Part shown: positions 1 through 9,496 of the stretch, in pieces
Position numbering within the stretch: the stretch's first letter is position 1
Layout of the letters: each line of letters starts with the position of its first letter
NCBI GenBank assembly: GCA_964639225.1
Contig: CAZXCK010000008.1
Coordinates: forward strand, 1-64,000
Direction: 5' to 3'
DNA length: 64,000 bases
DNA from: CAZXCK01 sp964639225
Lineage (GTDB): Bacteria; Chloroflexota; Anaerolineae; Aggregatilineales; Phototrophicaceae
Made by a program: the position numbers and the translations under genes
The notes under the pieces: generated by a model
What the model was told of the DNA's origin: nothing
Seen by the model: the letters and a program-made list of their open reading frames with translations, nothing else
The model's database searches: none

Positions 1-290
1 AACCGTACCACCCGAACTGGTCGGCGCGCAGCCATGTCCTCGCGTTTTCGCTGGGCGGCAATTACGCCAAAGGCGGCCTGGCCCAGGACGATCACATCTA
101 CGTCGCCTTGAACATGCACTGGCAGCGCAAGACGTTCCATTTGCCACCACTGCCAGATGGGCAGCAGTGGCATCTGTTTGTCGATACCGGCACCAGTGCC
201 AGTCACGAGCCAGGTGAGGAACCCGCGCTCAGGAATCAGGAACGTTACCGGCTGCGCGCACGCTCGGTTATGGTGCTTCTCGGGCGCTAG
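1..290 (+). CDS. glgX: Glycogen debranching enzyme GlgX/TreX, C-terminal end (5' truncated by window edge)
   Basis: Reading from base 3, the frame is open from the window edge to a TAG stop at 288-290 and encodes about 95 residues. Seen: a segment beginning RSHVLAFSLGG, then DDHIYVALNMHW, then LPPLPDGQQWHLFVDT, ending in RARSVMVLLGR. This is the layout of the C-terminal beta-sandwich of GlgX/isoamylase-type debranching enzymes (GH13_11), which hydrolyse alpha-1,6 branches of glycogen. The catalytic barrel lies outside the window. It faces treY-treZ tail to tail; together they form the usual TreX-TreY-TreZ route from glycogen to trehalose. The only in-frame ATG in view (108) is internal and is not a start. 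Confidence 0.85.
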   Translation, partial: PYHPNWSARSHVLAFSLGGNYAKGGLAQDDHIYVALNMHWQRKTFHLPPLPDGQQWHLFVDTGTSASHEPGEEPALRNQERYRLRARSVMVLLGR

Positions 291-3286
291 CTACTGGCAG
301 CGCTGGCGACTCTGCCGCTGAGCAGCCCCACCGGGAACGCCGCCAGAATCTCCGCCACCGATAACGTCAGCCGGTTGTCGTGCGCAGTCACGGCGACTGG
401 CTGGCCCGTCAGCACATTTTCCAGCCCGGCAATCTGACGAATCGATTCTGGCAGCACCAGGCGTGTATCGGCCCACACGTCACCCAGCGGCGCGCGCTGC
501 TGGCCACCAACCAGCCCCACCACCAGCCGGGGCACGACGACCAGCGCCATCGTATCATCGAGCTGGCGCAGGAAAGCGCATACATGGTCAGCACGACCAC
601 CACTCACGTCCAGTGGTATATATTCGCCTTCCAGAAACAGCGCCTCGTGCTCCCGGCGATAGTTCAGCGCCTGGTGCGTCACATACAGTTTGATGCGCCC
701 TGTCCCTACCTGTTCCACCAGATCGCGCACAAGCTGCTGCTGGTCGTCAGTCAATGCCTGCTGAAGCTCGGCCAGTAACTCGTGCCGGTGCTGGAAATCC
801 ACCGGACGGCGGTTGTCCGGGTCCACCAGGCTGAAATCCCACAACTCGTTGCCCTGGTAAATATCCGGCGTGCCCGGAGCCGTAAGCTTCAGCAGCGTCT
901 GTGCCAGCGCATTGAAGTAGCCGAAGAAAGCCACGCGCTCATGGAACGGCTCAAATACCGCCCGGAACGCCTTGCTTTCCAGCATCGCCGTCACAAAGTC
1001 GGCAATCGCCTGTCCATAGACATCGTTGGGGTTGATCCAGTTGCTGTGTGTCTTGGCTTCGTTGATCGCCTTGTACATATAGGCGATAAGCCGATCGCGC
1101 ACATCGCTGAGATTATCAGCTTCGTAGATACCAATCAGCGACTGGTAAATCAGATACTCGTCGTTACGGGACGGCATCGCCTCAGTCTCGTCCTCAGCAG
1201 GAGTCTTGTCCCCCCTGTTGATTGCCGCCCACTCATTGATCGCCGCCGCCCACTCGTCTGGCATCTCAGACAGCACACTGATACGTGCGCGCACGTCTTC
1301 GCTGCGCTTGGTATCGTGCGTAGACGTGGACAGCATGGTATACGGATAAGCCTTATCCACATTATGCGCATGGAAATCGGCAGGTGTCATACCGAAGCGG
1401 TCGGGATGCCCGCCCACCTCGTTGAGTGACGTCAGCCGGTTATAGATATAAAACGCGGTATCTTCCACACTCTTGGCCATCACCGGCCCGGTGATCTGCT
1501 GGAACTTCATGACAAACTGGCGCAGCTCGCCACGCTGATGCTCGTCGAAGTCGGCAAAGTTTTCCATCAGCAGCGTATCGCGCAGGAAGTCGAAAACGCT
1601 GCTCGGCGTCAGCTTGTTCTGCCGCTTCGCCAGGTCAACTGCCCGGTTAATGTAGAAGCGGTCACGCTCGCTGACGTTGCCCGGCCCGGTGATATACGTG
1701 CGGTACACCGACAGCGCCGCGATGATCTCGCTCAGGCCAAACGCCAGGCTGTTGCGCGTGTAGCCGCTGTAACGTCGATTCTGCTCCAGGATACGCGCCA
1801 GGTCGGCGCTGCGGGCATCGATCTCGCTGGTCAGCGACTGCGACATCAGCAGCTTTTTGGTGTAGTCCGTCAGTTCGTGAAACTCAATCGCTCCGCCAAT
1901 AAAATCGGCATACAGCGCGTCGAACTTCGCTTCGTTGGCCGGATCCACAAACAGATTGTTGAGTACATACATAAAATCATAACCAGTGGTGCCATATACC
2001 GCCCACGAGAACGGCAGTGGCTCCGTCTCCGATAGGATTTTCTCGACCAGCACATACAGCGGCCACTCTGACGCCTGGGCGTTTTCCTGCCGCAGCACGT
2101 CAAGCCGTTCCGCTACCGGCACATAGCCGGTTATCGGCTCATCCAGGCGCTGCTCCACGCACGCCAGCAGATAACCTTCCTGTAACCGCATGAAATAGGC
2201 TTCTGGGTCCCATAACCCATCGGGATGATCAATGCGCAGCCCGCTGACTTTGCCCTCGGCCAGCAGTCGCAGCGTCAGCCCGTGAGAGTCGGCGAATACC
2301 TGCGGGTTCTCAATACGAATGGCCGCCATATCGTTGATGTCGAAAAAGCGACGATAGTTGATCTCGTCGGTGGCCACCCGCCAGTATGACAGCCGATACG
2401 GCTGCCGCGTCAGCAGATCGTGCAGATCGTCGAAGCTGGCAGGGTTCTCCGGGTCGCCGTTAAAGTCGTCCAGCGCATTCTGCAGCACCACCCGGAACAC
2501 TTCGCTCTTGTCGAAGAGTCCGAGCAGCCGCCAGCGGATAATGACCTGCTCGCGGCGGCGAACGACCAACAGATCTTCGTCTGGCGTGGTATAGGGCGGC
2601 ATAAACTCCAGCGAGGTGATGACGCTGGAAAGCTCCATCTCCACCCAGTCCTCATAATCACCATATGCCAGCAGATGCTCATGTACGCGACGCAGTACAC
2701 TGGCATACGTCTCTGGCGTAATTGGGAACTGGTGTTCGTAATAATGCAGGTAGAAGTCGCCATGCCAGTAGACGACCTTCAACTCACCCGCTTCCAGTAC
2801 ACGGCCATAATGATCGCCCAGCACCGGCAGCAGCACCCGATTATCCATCGACCGGTTCTGAGGAAACCATTCGATGTCGAAGTAGTCGGCATATACTGAC
2901 GACGGCCCGTGCTTGAGCACGTCCATCCACCACACGTTTTCAGTGTTCACTCCCATGTGATTGGGCACGATGTCCAGCAGAATGCCCATATCGCGCTCGC
3001 GCATGGCGGCGGCCAGCGCGTCGAATTCCTCAGCGCTGCCCAAATTTGGATTGAACTCGTTGTAATCGACCACATCGTAACCGTGTGTACTGTTCGAGCG
3101 CGACTTAAACACCGGCGACACATACAGATCGCTCACGCCTAGTTCTTGCAGATAGTCCACCAGTTCCAGCGCACCCTGGAACGTCATATGCGGCCCAAAC
3201 TGAATGCGATATGTCGCGCGTGGCAGTCGCGGACGCTGCATCGCTTCGTCCAGTATTCTCTCGATTTTTTCAGACTGGCCTAACAT
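287..3286 (-). CDS. treY: Maltooligosyl trehalose synthase TreY (GH13_26)
   Basis: The 999-residue product would rearrange the reducing-end alpha-1,4 bond of maltodextrins into an alpha,alpha-1,1 bond, giving maltooligosyl trehalose in the cytoplasm. Seen: the N-terminal TreY signature ATYRIQF...YLQELGVSDLYVSPVF, then DIVPNHMG, GLRIDHPDGLWDP (nucleophile Asp, near residue 350) and LYVLVEKIL (acid/base Glu, near 420). A late STHDTKRSEDVRARI block and APGTPDIYQGNE are typical of TreY. Length is at the upper end of the family. treZ starts upstream and ends 6 bp before this start, so the two are probably one transcript. Its stop codon shares the palindromic CTAG at 287-290 with the convergent debranching gene. 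Confidence 0.95.
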   Translation of the reverse strand: MLGQSEKIERILDEAMQRPRLPRATYRIQFGPHMTFQGALELVDYLQELGVSDLYVSPVFKSRSNSTHGYDVVDYNEFNPNLGSAEEFDALAAAMRERDMGILLDIVPNHMGVNTENVWWMDVLKHGPSSVYADYFDIEWFPQNRSMDNRVLLPVLGDHYGRVLEAGELKVVYWHGDFYLHYYEHQFPITPETYASVLRRVHEHLLAYGDYEDWVEMELSSVITSLEFMPPYTTPDEDLLVVRRREQVIIRWRLLGLFDKSEVFRVVLQNALDDFNGDPENPASFDDLHDLLTRQPYRLSYWRVATDEINYRRFFDINDMAAIRIENPQVFADSHGLTLRLLAEGKVSGLRIDHPDGLWDPEAYFMRLQEGYLLACVEQRLDEPITGYVPVAERLDVLRQENAQASEWPLYVLVEKILSETEPLPFSWAVYGTTGYDFMYVLNNLFVDPANEAKFDALYADFIGGAIEFHELTDYTKKLLMSQSLTSEIDARSADLARILEQNRRYSGYTRNSLAFGLSEIIAALSVYRTYITGPGNVSERDRFYINRAVDLAKRQNKLTPSSVFDFLRDTLLMENFADFDEHQRGELRQFVMKFQQITGPVMAKSVEDTAFYIYNRLTSLNEVGGHPDRFGMTPADFHAHNVDKAYPYTMLSTSTHDTKRSEDVRARISVLSEMPDEWAAAINEWAAINRGDKTPAEDETEAMPSRNDEYLIYQSLIGIYEADNLSDVRDRLIAYMYKAINEAKTHSNWINPNDVYGQAIADFVTAMLESKAFRAVFEPFHERVAFFGYFNALAQTLLKLTAPGTPDIYQGNELWDFSLVDPDNRRPVDFQHRHELLAELQQALTDDQQQLVRDLVEQVGTGRIKLYVTHQALNYRREHEALFLEGEYIPLDVSGGRADHVCAFLRQLDDTMALVVVPRLVVGLVGGQQRAPLGDVWADTRLVLPESIRQIAGLENVLTGQPVAVTAHDNRLTLSVAEILAAFPVGLLSGRVASAASS

Positions 3287-3292
3287 GGCATC

Positions 3293-5000
3293 CTAATCCT
3301 CAATCAATCGTTCGTAGATGGCAAACGCTTTCGGCAGCAGCGTCACCGTGTGCTTGTTCTGACCTGCCAGCAGTTCAGCGGAGACCGGACTCGGCACTGG
3401 TGACCCCATACACCATTCCGCCGCGTTCGAGTCGCAGATCAGCCGCCAGCCCGCGTCTCCCGGTACGTCCAGAGTGTGCGTCTGCTCCAGGTTGAAATTC
3501 ATGAACACGCGCAGCGCATACGGGCCATCGCGCCTTTCCAGGCACAGGATGCGCGTCCCGGCGTCACCGTAGACGGTCGTCGCTTCCGGCAGCGGATTGG
3601 TCAGCGCCGGATGCTCACGCCGCAGCGCCAGCAGATAGCCATACAGTCGATACAGCAGCGCGTGCTGGCCGCTATCACGCAGGTCATGATTCAGCTTGCT
3701 TCGCTCGAATGTCGTCTCGGCCTGTGGGTCGGGCGGCGTACCCTGCCACGCGAACGCCGAAAACTCGTCGATGCGCCCCTGACGTACCGCCTCGACCAGG
3801 CCCTCATCGCCGTGAGACACAAAAAACTGAAACGGTGCCGTCTCGCCGTATTCCTCGCCCATAAACAGCAGCGGCACATACGGCGATGTCAGCAGCAGCG
3901 CTGCCGCCAGCTTCAGGCCGTCAAAGTCGGTGAGCTGGCTCAGACGTTCGCCCAGCATCCGGTTGCCCACCTGGTCATGGTTCTGTGTGCAGACCACGAA
4001 GCGGTCGCGCGGGATATCGGCGGATGGCGTGCCGTGCCGCCGCCCCCACGAGGGTGAATACTGCCCGGTATAAGCATAGCCCTCGCGCAGAATCTTGAGC
4101 ATCAGGCCAAAGTCGGTAAAGCTCGAATAATAGCCATCAGATTCACCCGTGAGTGCCACATGCAGCGCGTGATGCAGATCGTCCAGCCACTGGCCGTCCA
4201 TGCCCGTCCCGTTGGCTTCGCGTGGCAGCAGCAGCTTGCGGTCGCTGCGGTCCGTCTCGGCGACCAGATGCACATGCCGGTTGCTGCGCGCTTCCCAGTC
4301 ATCGACAGCGGTCGTCAGCCGGGTAAGGAACGGCACAGCCGTAAAGTCCAGCAGCGCGTGAACGGCATCCAGCCGCAGCCCATCGATGTGGCAGCTATCC
4401 AGCCAGTAGATCGCGTTCTCAATGAAGAAGCGCTGGACGTGATCGCTGTGCGCCCCGTCCAGATTGACGCTCTCGCCCCAGGGGGAATGATAACGATCGG
4501 TGAAGTACGGACCGAAATCCCACAGGTAGTTACCCTCCGGCCCCAGATGGTTGTAGACCACATCCAGAAACACAGCCATCTCCTGCTGATGACAGGCGTT
4601 AACCAGCCGCCGCAGTCCATCCACGCCACCATAGGCCGCGTGCGCGGCATATGGCATCACACCGTCATAACCCCAGTTNNNNNNNNNNNNNNNNNNNNNN
4701 NNNNNNNNNNNNNNNNNNNNNNNNNNNNNNNNNNNNNNNNNNNNNNNNNNNNNNNNNNNNNNNNNNNNNNNNNNNNNNGTCCGGGCGCTCACGGTCGCCA
4801 TCCAACCGGTAGAGATACGCATCGCCCGGCCCTGCATCTGGTACGATGCAGGTGAAATAGCCATCGTCGTCTCGCTGCATCGGAATATAGCGATCCTGCC
4901 GCAGGAGATGCACATCTATCTGCTGAACAGCGGGTCCCCAAACCTGGAAATGCACGCCCTGCCCCAGACAGTGCGCCCCCAGTGGATACTTCTGTGTCAT
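3293..5000 (-). CDS. treZ: Malto-oligosyltrehalose trehalohydrolase TreZ, interrupted by assembly gap
   Basis: The enzyme releases trehalose from maltooligosyl trehalose made by TreY. Start chosen at 5000 (MTQKYPLGAHCLGQGVHFQVWGP), where the usual TreZ N-terminal CBM48-like domain begins. After the gap the GH13 barrel is clear: NWGYDGVMPYA, VYNHLGPEGNY, GLRLDAVHAL (nucleophile Asp), HLVAETDRSD (Glu), CTQNHDQVGNR (Asp) and PLLFMGEEYGE. The halves on each side of the 100 N are in different frames if the N count is taken literally. By family comparison about 80-90 residues are missing, so the true gap is probably near 250 bp. I see no evidence that the gene itself is broken. treY follows 6 bp downstream. 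Confidence 0.92.
4679..4778. other. Assembly gap (100 N) inside treZ
   Basis: Exactly 100 N, the customary placeholder for a gap of unknown length. The two flanking TreZ parts do not stay in frame across 100 bases, which shows the length is arbitrary. Confidence 0.99.
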
Positions 5001-5101
5001 GGTCCGAAACCTCCATTTCCTGTACAACCAGTGTAACGCACATGAGATAGTCTCCACAGGGGCATACGGCCTACATAGCGGACCGCAGGCGCACCATTAC
5101 G

Positions 5102-5593
5102 TCATTCTGTGCGGGGCTGGCTGGGGTCCATACCCCATACATGGAAGATAAAATCCTGCGGAAATGTCGCGACTCCCATCTGATTGAGCACCGCCAGCAA
5201 CTGCGCCCGATGGTCCGTCCCATGATTGACGACATGCACCAGCACCTGCCATACCTTCATATGCTCAAAATCGGTCTGGAGCATATCGTCGGTCAGCCCG
5301 TCCAGATATTCACGCATCCGTCCCTCAACCGCATCCCAGAAAACGCGCACGCTGGCCCGGTCATGGAACGCCTCCGGGTCCAGGAAGTCCGGCAGCGCCT
5401 CGCCACGCAGCCCGCTGAACCAGCGATCATCGACACTCATCATATGGACGGTCTGGTCCCGCACCGAACCCACTGAGTACGAATTTTCCCGTAAAAACTG
5501 CTCATCCGTCAGACCGACGATACATCGCTCCCATATCCGACGATTCACTGTGAAATGATAGTGATACAACTGCCGTATGTCATTCGCTTCCAT
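5102..5593 (-). CDS. DinB-like metal-binding four-helix protein
   Basis: The 163-residue product has the DinB/YfiT fold pattern: a helical protein with three spaced histidines, here His50 (in DQTVHMMSVDDRWF) and His124/His128 (in HVVNHGTDHRAQL), positioned as the metal triad of the family. DinB superfamily members include DNA-damage-inducible proteins of unknown role and thiol-transferases. The sequence does not say which applies. It lies between treZ and the GIN-domain lipoprotein on the same strand, with a gap of over 100 bp on each side, so it may be a single-gene unit. Start at 5593 follows an AAAGGTATGT stretch that could serve as ribosome binding site. Confidence 0.8.
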   Translation of the reverse strand: MEANDIRQLYHYHFTVNRRIWERCIVGLTDEQFLRENSYSVGSVRDQTVHMMSVDDRWFSGLRGEALPDFLDPEAFHDRASVRVFWDAVEGRMREYLDGLTDDMLQTDFEHMKVWQVLVHVVNHGTDHRAQLLAVLNQMGVATFPQDFIFHVWGMDPSQPRTE

Positions 5594-5661
5594 TACATAC
5601 CTTTCCGCTAATGTTTACAGAACATATATTCTATCATATATTTACAACCAATGCCGGAATC

Positions 5662-5686
5662 AAAAAGTCCGCCCTGTCGGACGGAC
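5662..5686 (-). terminator. Rho-independent terminator of the GIN-domain gene
   Basis: Read on the - strand this is an 8-bp stem (GTCCGTCC / GGGCGGAC, one G-T wobble), a GACA loop and then five T, just after the stop at 5707. A classic intrinsic terminator. Confidence 0.8.
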
Positions 5687-5706
5687 ATTTTGAAGATCGA
5701 TGAACG

Positions 5707-6447
5707 CTAACCCATCTTCGACACCGAGCCAATGCCGGAAATCTGCTCCGTCACGGTCGGATCGCCGATGTAACGCACGTTACCGGCACCGCTGATGCGC
5801 ACATCCAGGCTGTCGCTGACTCGTATCGCGCAGTTGCCAGTGCCGCTCACCCGAATCTCGGCGCTGCGCGTCTCCAGCGCGGAACCGTCCAGTTCGCCAG
5901 CCCCGCTGATATTAACATTCAGCACGTCCGATGTACCCGCCAGCCTGATGTCACCGGAACCACTCACTTCAACGCGCGTCTGCTGGGCACTATAGTCCGA
6001 CACCCGCGCCGAACTCGAACCAGACAGCTTCAGATCAAACTCGTCCATTTCGAAACCCGGCCCCACCTCAACCCGGGCCGAACCCGACAAATGCACAGCT
6101 TTGAGATTAGGCATTGTTACACGATATTCAATAGCACGACTTGGGTTGATCGACGTATTGCGCTGCACACCCAGGTCCAGGCTCCAGCCGCTGACCTCAC
6201 TTGTCAACAGTGGCAGCAGGTTGTCATCCCCCACAATCGTCAGCGAAAACGTGTCGCTGTGCTCAATAATCAACCGGCCAGAGCCGCCCAGACGAATTTC
6301 ATCGAACCGGGTGGCACTCCGCACCTCTTCGACCACCGTACCGGAACCGCTCACGACATTGAGCAGCCCGCCCGCACTGCCGCAGCCTGTTACAGCAAAC
6401 AGGCTCAGCACAAGAAACAATGTCATCCCTGCAAAACGACGGGACAT
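5707..6447 (-). CDS. GIN-domain (DUF2807) lipoprotein
   Basis: The 246-residue protein has a lipoprotein signal peptide ending in a lipobox (AVTGC, Cys22), so it should be anchored on the outer face of the membrane. The rest is a repetitive beta-rich region (VEVSGSGDIRLAG, VNISGAGELDG, IRVSGTGNCAI, VRISGAGNVRY) of the head GIN / DUF2807 type, which folds as a right-handed beta-helix-like head. The opening SGSGTVVEEVRSATRFDEIRL is diagnostic of the family. Biochemical function is unknown; roles in adhesion or envelope stress have been proposed for relatives. It is followed by its own terminator and is probably monocistronic. Confidence 0.85.
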   Translation of the reverse strand: MSRRFAGMTLFLVLSLFAVTGCGSAGGLLNVVSGSGTVVEEVRSATRFDEIRLGGSGRLIIEHSDTFSLTIVGDDNLLPLLTSEVSGWSLDLGVQRNTSINPSRAIEYRVTMPNLKAVHLSGSARVEVGPGFEMDEFDLKLSGSSSARVSDYSAQQTRVEVSGSGDIRLAGTSDVLNVNISGAGELDGSALETRSAEIRVSGTGNCAIRVSDSLDVRISGAGNVRYIGDPTVTEQISGIGSVSKMG

Positions 6448-6565
6448 TGCACTTCCCCCTCTGGATTTTGATATGCGTTTTGTGTTGTGTTTGGTGTGTT
6501 TCTAGCACCTAATACGCAGCGGCTGGCCGCAGGTTGCACAACCGCGATCCAAAACCCAGCATCAA

Positions 6566-7342
6566 TCAGGTCTCACTGCCGAACTGAGGGTTAAAATCAT
6601 CACCAGCCTGCCCCAGGCTGTCCACCGATTCACGACCGGCCCGGTGTCCCTGCCCCCGGCGCACGCGGTAATCGATATAGAAGCTCATCGCCAGATAGTA
6701 AGCGGGATAATACAGGCTGATATACACCAGCGACATGTTGGGCGGGGTCTGCGCCAGCAGCACAAAAATAATGCCGAACCATACCACACCCAGCGACCAT
6801 GTCACTCGCCAGAAGACATAGTTCCGGCTGGGGTACAGATAGCGTGTGGGGATGAACGTCAGCACAGCGGGGACCGTCACCAGCAGCACCGCGATCAACG
6901 ATGCCGGCTGAAGCCAGTACAGATATAGCGCGATAACATTCCAGTAGCTGGGGAAACCCAGGAAGAAGTTGTCGTCGGTTTTCATGTTAACCTGGCCGTA
7001 AGCATATAACCCGGCCAGCAGCGGAACAGCCGTCCACAGCGGATGCGGCAGCAGCGACGCCTGCCACATAATGAAAACCGGCACCCAGACGAATGTCAGC
7101 ATGTCGATGACGTTATCCATCATCGCGCCATCGAAATTCGGCAGCACCTCACGCACGCGGAAACGGCGTGCCAGAATACCGTCCGTCGCGTCGATCAGCA
7201 TGCAGATCACCAGCAGAACAAACGCCCGGCGGGTGAATCCGTCAGCAGCGGCGTACAACGCGAACATACCCAGCACGCCGCCGATAGCAGTATAGATATG
7301 CACGCCCCACGCCCGCAGCCGCAAGTAGGTGATGTTATCCAT
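6566..7342 (-). CDS. pcs: CDP-alcohol phosphatidyltransferase, probable phosphatidylcholine synthase
   Basis: Integral membrane enzyme of 258 residues with about eight hydrophobic segments. The catalytic motif is Asp54-Gly55-x2-Ala58-Arg59, then 12 residues, then Gly72-x3-Asp76-x3-Asp80. Ordinary CDP-alcohol phosphatidyltransferases have 8 residues between AR and G. A 12-residue spacing is, to my knowledge, the pattern of bacterial Pcs, which joins CDP-diacylglycerol and choline to make phosphatidylcholine. The name rests on that spacing and on overall size. Another CDP-alcohol substrate cannot be excluded. It stands alone between the GIN lipoprotein and the peptide transporter. Confidence 0.7.
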   Translation of the reverse strand: MDNITYLRLRAWGVHIYTAIGGVLGMFALYAAADGFTRRAFVLLVICMLIDATDGILARRFRVREVLPNFDGAMMDNVIDMLTFVWVPVFIMWQASLLPHPLWTAVPLLAGLYAYGQVNMKTDDNFFLGFPSYWNVIALYLYWLQPASLIAVLLVTVPAVLTFIPTRYLYPSRNYVFWRVTWSLGVVWFGIIFVLLAQTPPNMSLVYISLYYPAYYLAMSFYIDYRVRRGQGHRAGRESVDSLGQAGDDFNPQFGSET

Positions 7343-7466
7343 CTGGGGAGAGTAGCCTTTGATTAACGTTATTCATCCGTCGTACCGGTAAATGCCGGCA
7401 CACTCCCGCCCATGTTAACATCATCCACTTCCCTGCGGTATGCACAATCTGGACGACGCCACAGAT

Positions 7467-8363
7467 CTAGCGCCGCATACGTGGGTCGGCCAGGTCGCGC
7501 AGGCCATCGCCCACAAAATTCAGCGCCATCACCAGGATCGCGATCGCCAGACCAGGGAACAACCACATCCACCACTGATCGAAAAAGTCGATACTGATGG
7601 CCACCATACGCCCCCACTCCGGTGATGACGGCTCCGCACCCAGCCCCAGGAAACTCAGTCCGGCAAACGTCAGGATGGCATTGCCGATGTCGAGAGTCGC
7701 CAGCACAATTGCCGGGGCAACGACGTTCGGCAGGATGGTGCGAAACAGAATGTACGGCCCACTCGCACCAACCGCTCGCGCCGCCTCAACATACTCGCGT
7801 GATTTGACTTCAAGCACCAGTCCACGCACCAGACGAGCATACGTAGGCCACCACACCACCACCAGCGCCAGCACCGCATTGCGAATATCCGGCCCCAGCG
7901 CCGCCGTCACCGCCAGCGCCAGAATGATCGTCGGGAAGGCAAAAAATAATTCGGTGATGCGCATAAGCAGTTCATCCCACAAACCGCCCAGGTAGCCGGC
8001 CAGCGCGCCAACTACCGTGCCGAGAATGCTGCCAATGCTGATGACAGCAAAGCCCGCCGTCATCGTGATGCGGCCACCATACAACACCCGGCTGAAAATA
8101 TCCCGGCCCAGTTCATCCGTACCCATACGGTGGACTTCGTTTGGCGGGCTGAGACGCATCACCAGGTCCTGCTGCAAGGGTTCAAAGGGCGCCAGCACAT
8201 CCGCCAGGATGGCGATCAGTATCCAGAGGACGACAATCACAACACCGCTGAAAACCAGCGGATTGCGCATCGTATTTTTGAGTACATCCCACACCTGCGC
8301 CCGCCGACCGGGTAAATCGCTGTCCTGAGTGGAGTCGGCAGACAGCCGAGCAATGTTTTCCAT
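7467..8363 (-). CDS. Oligopeptide/dipeptide-type ABC permease, DppC-like
   Basis: Inner-membrane permease of about 298 residues with the DppC/OppC layout: N-terminal membrane segment, a periplasmic loop containing PPNEVHRMGTDELGRDIFSRVLYGGR, then the BPD_transp_1 core with the EAA-loop motif EAARAVGASGPYILFRTILPN. Start placed at 8363 (MENIARLS), 19 bp after the stop of the DppB-like gene; an earlier in-frame start at 8432 would overlap that gene by 50 bp. It is the third gene of the unit binding protein - DppB - DppC. No ATPase genes follow in the window, so the ATP-binding subunits must be encoded elsewhere. Confidence 0.9.
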   Translation of the reverse strand: MENIARLSADSTQDSDLPGRRAQVWDVLKNTMRNPLVFSGVVIVVLWILIAILADVLAPFEPLQQDLVMRLSPPNEVHRMGTDELGRDIFSRVLYGGRITMTAGFAVISIGSILGTVVGALAGYLGGLWDELLMRITELFFAFPTIILALAVTAALGPDIRNAVLALVVVWWPTYARLVRGLVLEVKSREYVEAARAVGASGPYILFRTILPNVVAPAIVLATLDIGNAILTFAGLSFLGLGAEPSSPEWGRMVAISIDFFDQWWMWLFPGLAIAILVMALNFVGDGLRDLADPRMRR

Positions 8364-8382
8364 AGTCAATCGGTATTCTGTC

Positions 8383-9405
8383 TCAATCCGCTGTCCGGAT
8401 TCTTGGGTCCAACACAAAGTAAAGCATGTCAACCATAAGATTGACGATCACGTAGATCAGCGCGATGACCATACTCACCCCCATAATCGCCGGGAAATCC
8501 TGCGACACCGACGCCCGGAACATATAACGCCCGATACCCGGCCAGGCGAAGATCGACTCGGTCAGCACCGCGCCTGCCAGCAGGCTGCCATATGACAGGC
8601 CGATCACCGTCACTACCGGGATCATCGCATTAGACAGCGCATGGCGCATAATCACCACCACCGACGACAACCCTTTCGAGTACGCCGTGCGAATATAATC
8701 CTGATCGATGACTTCCAGCATGGCCGAGCGCGTAATCCGGGCGATCATCGCCGAGACAAAACTCCCCAGCACAAACGCCGGCAGAATAATGTGAGAAAAG
8801 GCGTTGCCCAGGGTGGCCGTCTGCCCGGCCAGCAGACTGTCGATCAGATATAGGTTAGTCACCGCTGGCGGCGGCACCACGCCGATGCTTAATCGGCCCG
8901 GCCCGGCCACCCAGCCAAGCTGCCCGTAAAAGATGTTGAGCGCGATGAGCGCTAGCAGAAAAACAGGGAAACTCACCCCCACCAGCGCGAAAACACGCAT
9001 CAGATAATCGACAATCGAGTTACGCCACACAGCGGAGATCACACCAAAGCTGATGCCCATCGTAATCCCGATCACCAACGCCAGCGTCGCCAGTTCCATC
9101 GTCGCCGGCAGATGCTGCCCGATGTCATCGACGATAGGCTGCCGCGTGCGAATCGACGTGCCCATATCGCCTTGCAGGATGTTCGTCAGGTACGTCCAGT
9201 ACTGGACGTACAGTGGCTCATCCAGACCCCACTTCTCACGGAAAGCCTGCACCATCCGCTCATCGTTGAGTGCATTCTGCGGCAGGTTGGCCGTAACCGG
9301 ATCAGCCGGTACGGCGTTGGCGATCATAAACGCCACTACTGTAATCCCTAACAGCAGTGGCAGTGTGAATAACAGCCGTCTGAAAAAATAGAATTGGAAT
9401 GACAT
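8383..9405 (-). CDS. Oligopeptide/dipeptide-type ABC permease, DppB-like
   Basis: A 340-residue inner-membrane permease with the DppB pattern: FFRRLLFTLPLLLGITVVAF at the N terminus, EKWGLDEPLYVQYWTYL, then LTESIFAWPGIGRYM and ending in VLDPRIRT. Pairs with the DppC-like permease downstream and the binding protein upstream. Its gene is separated from the binding-protein gene by a 91-bp spacer that holds a strong hairpin. Confidence 0.92.
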   Translation of the reverse strand: MSFQFYFFRRLLFTLPLLLGITVVAFMIANAVPADPVTANLPQNALNDERMVQAFREKWGLDEPLYVQYWTYLTNILQGDMGTSIRTRQPIVDDIGQHLPATMELATLALVIGITMGISFGVISAVWRNSIVDYLMRVFALVGVSFPVFLLALIALNIFYGQLGWVAGPGRLSIGVVPPPAVTNLYLIDSLLAGQTATLGNAFSHIILPAFVLGSFVSAMIARITRSAMLEVIDQDYIRTAYSKGLSSVVVIMRHALSNAMIPVVTVIGLSYGSLLAGAVLTESIFAWPGIGRYMFRASVSQDFPAIMGVSMVIALIYVIVNLMVDMLYFVLDPRIRTAD

Positions 9406-9431
9406 GCCTTCTTGATCCCACTACATAAGGG

Positions 9432-9467
9432 ACGGAGCTGGAGGATGACAGATCGCTCCAGCTCCGT
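9432..9467 (-). promoter_or_regulatory. Intra-operon hairpin between binding protein and permease genes
   Basis: A perfect 12-bp inverted repeat (9432-9443 with 9456-9467, ACGGAGCTGGAG / CTCCAGCTCCGT). On the - strand no T run follows, so it looks like an mRNA-stabilising or processing hairpin rather than a full terminator. It would favour binding-protein mRNA over permease mRNA. Confidence 0.6.
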
Positions 9468-9496
9468 TTGTCATTGGTGCAAAAGGAGACCGTCGC

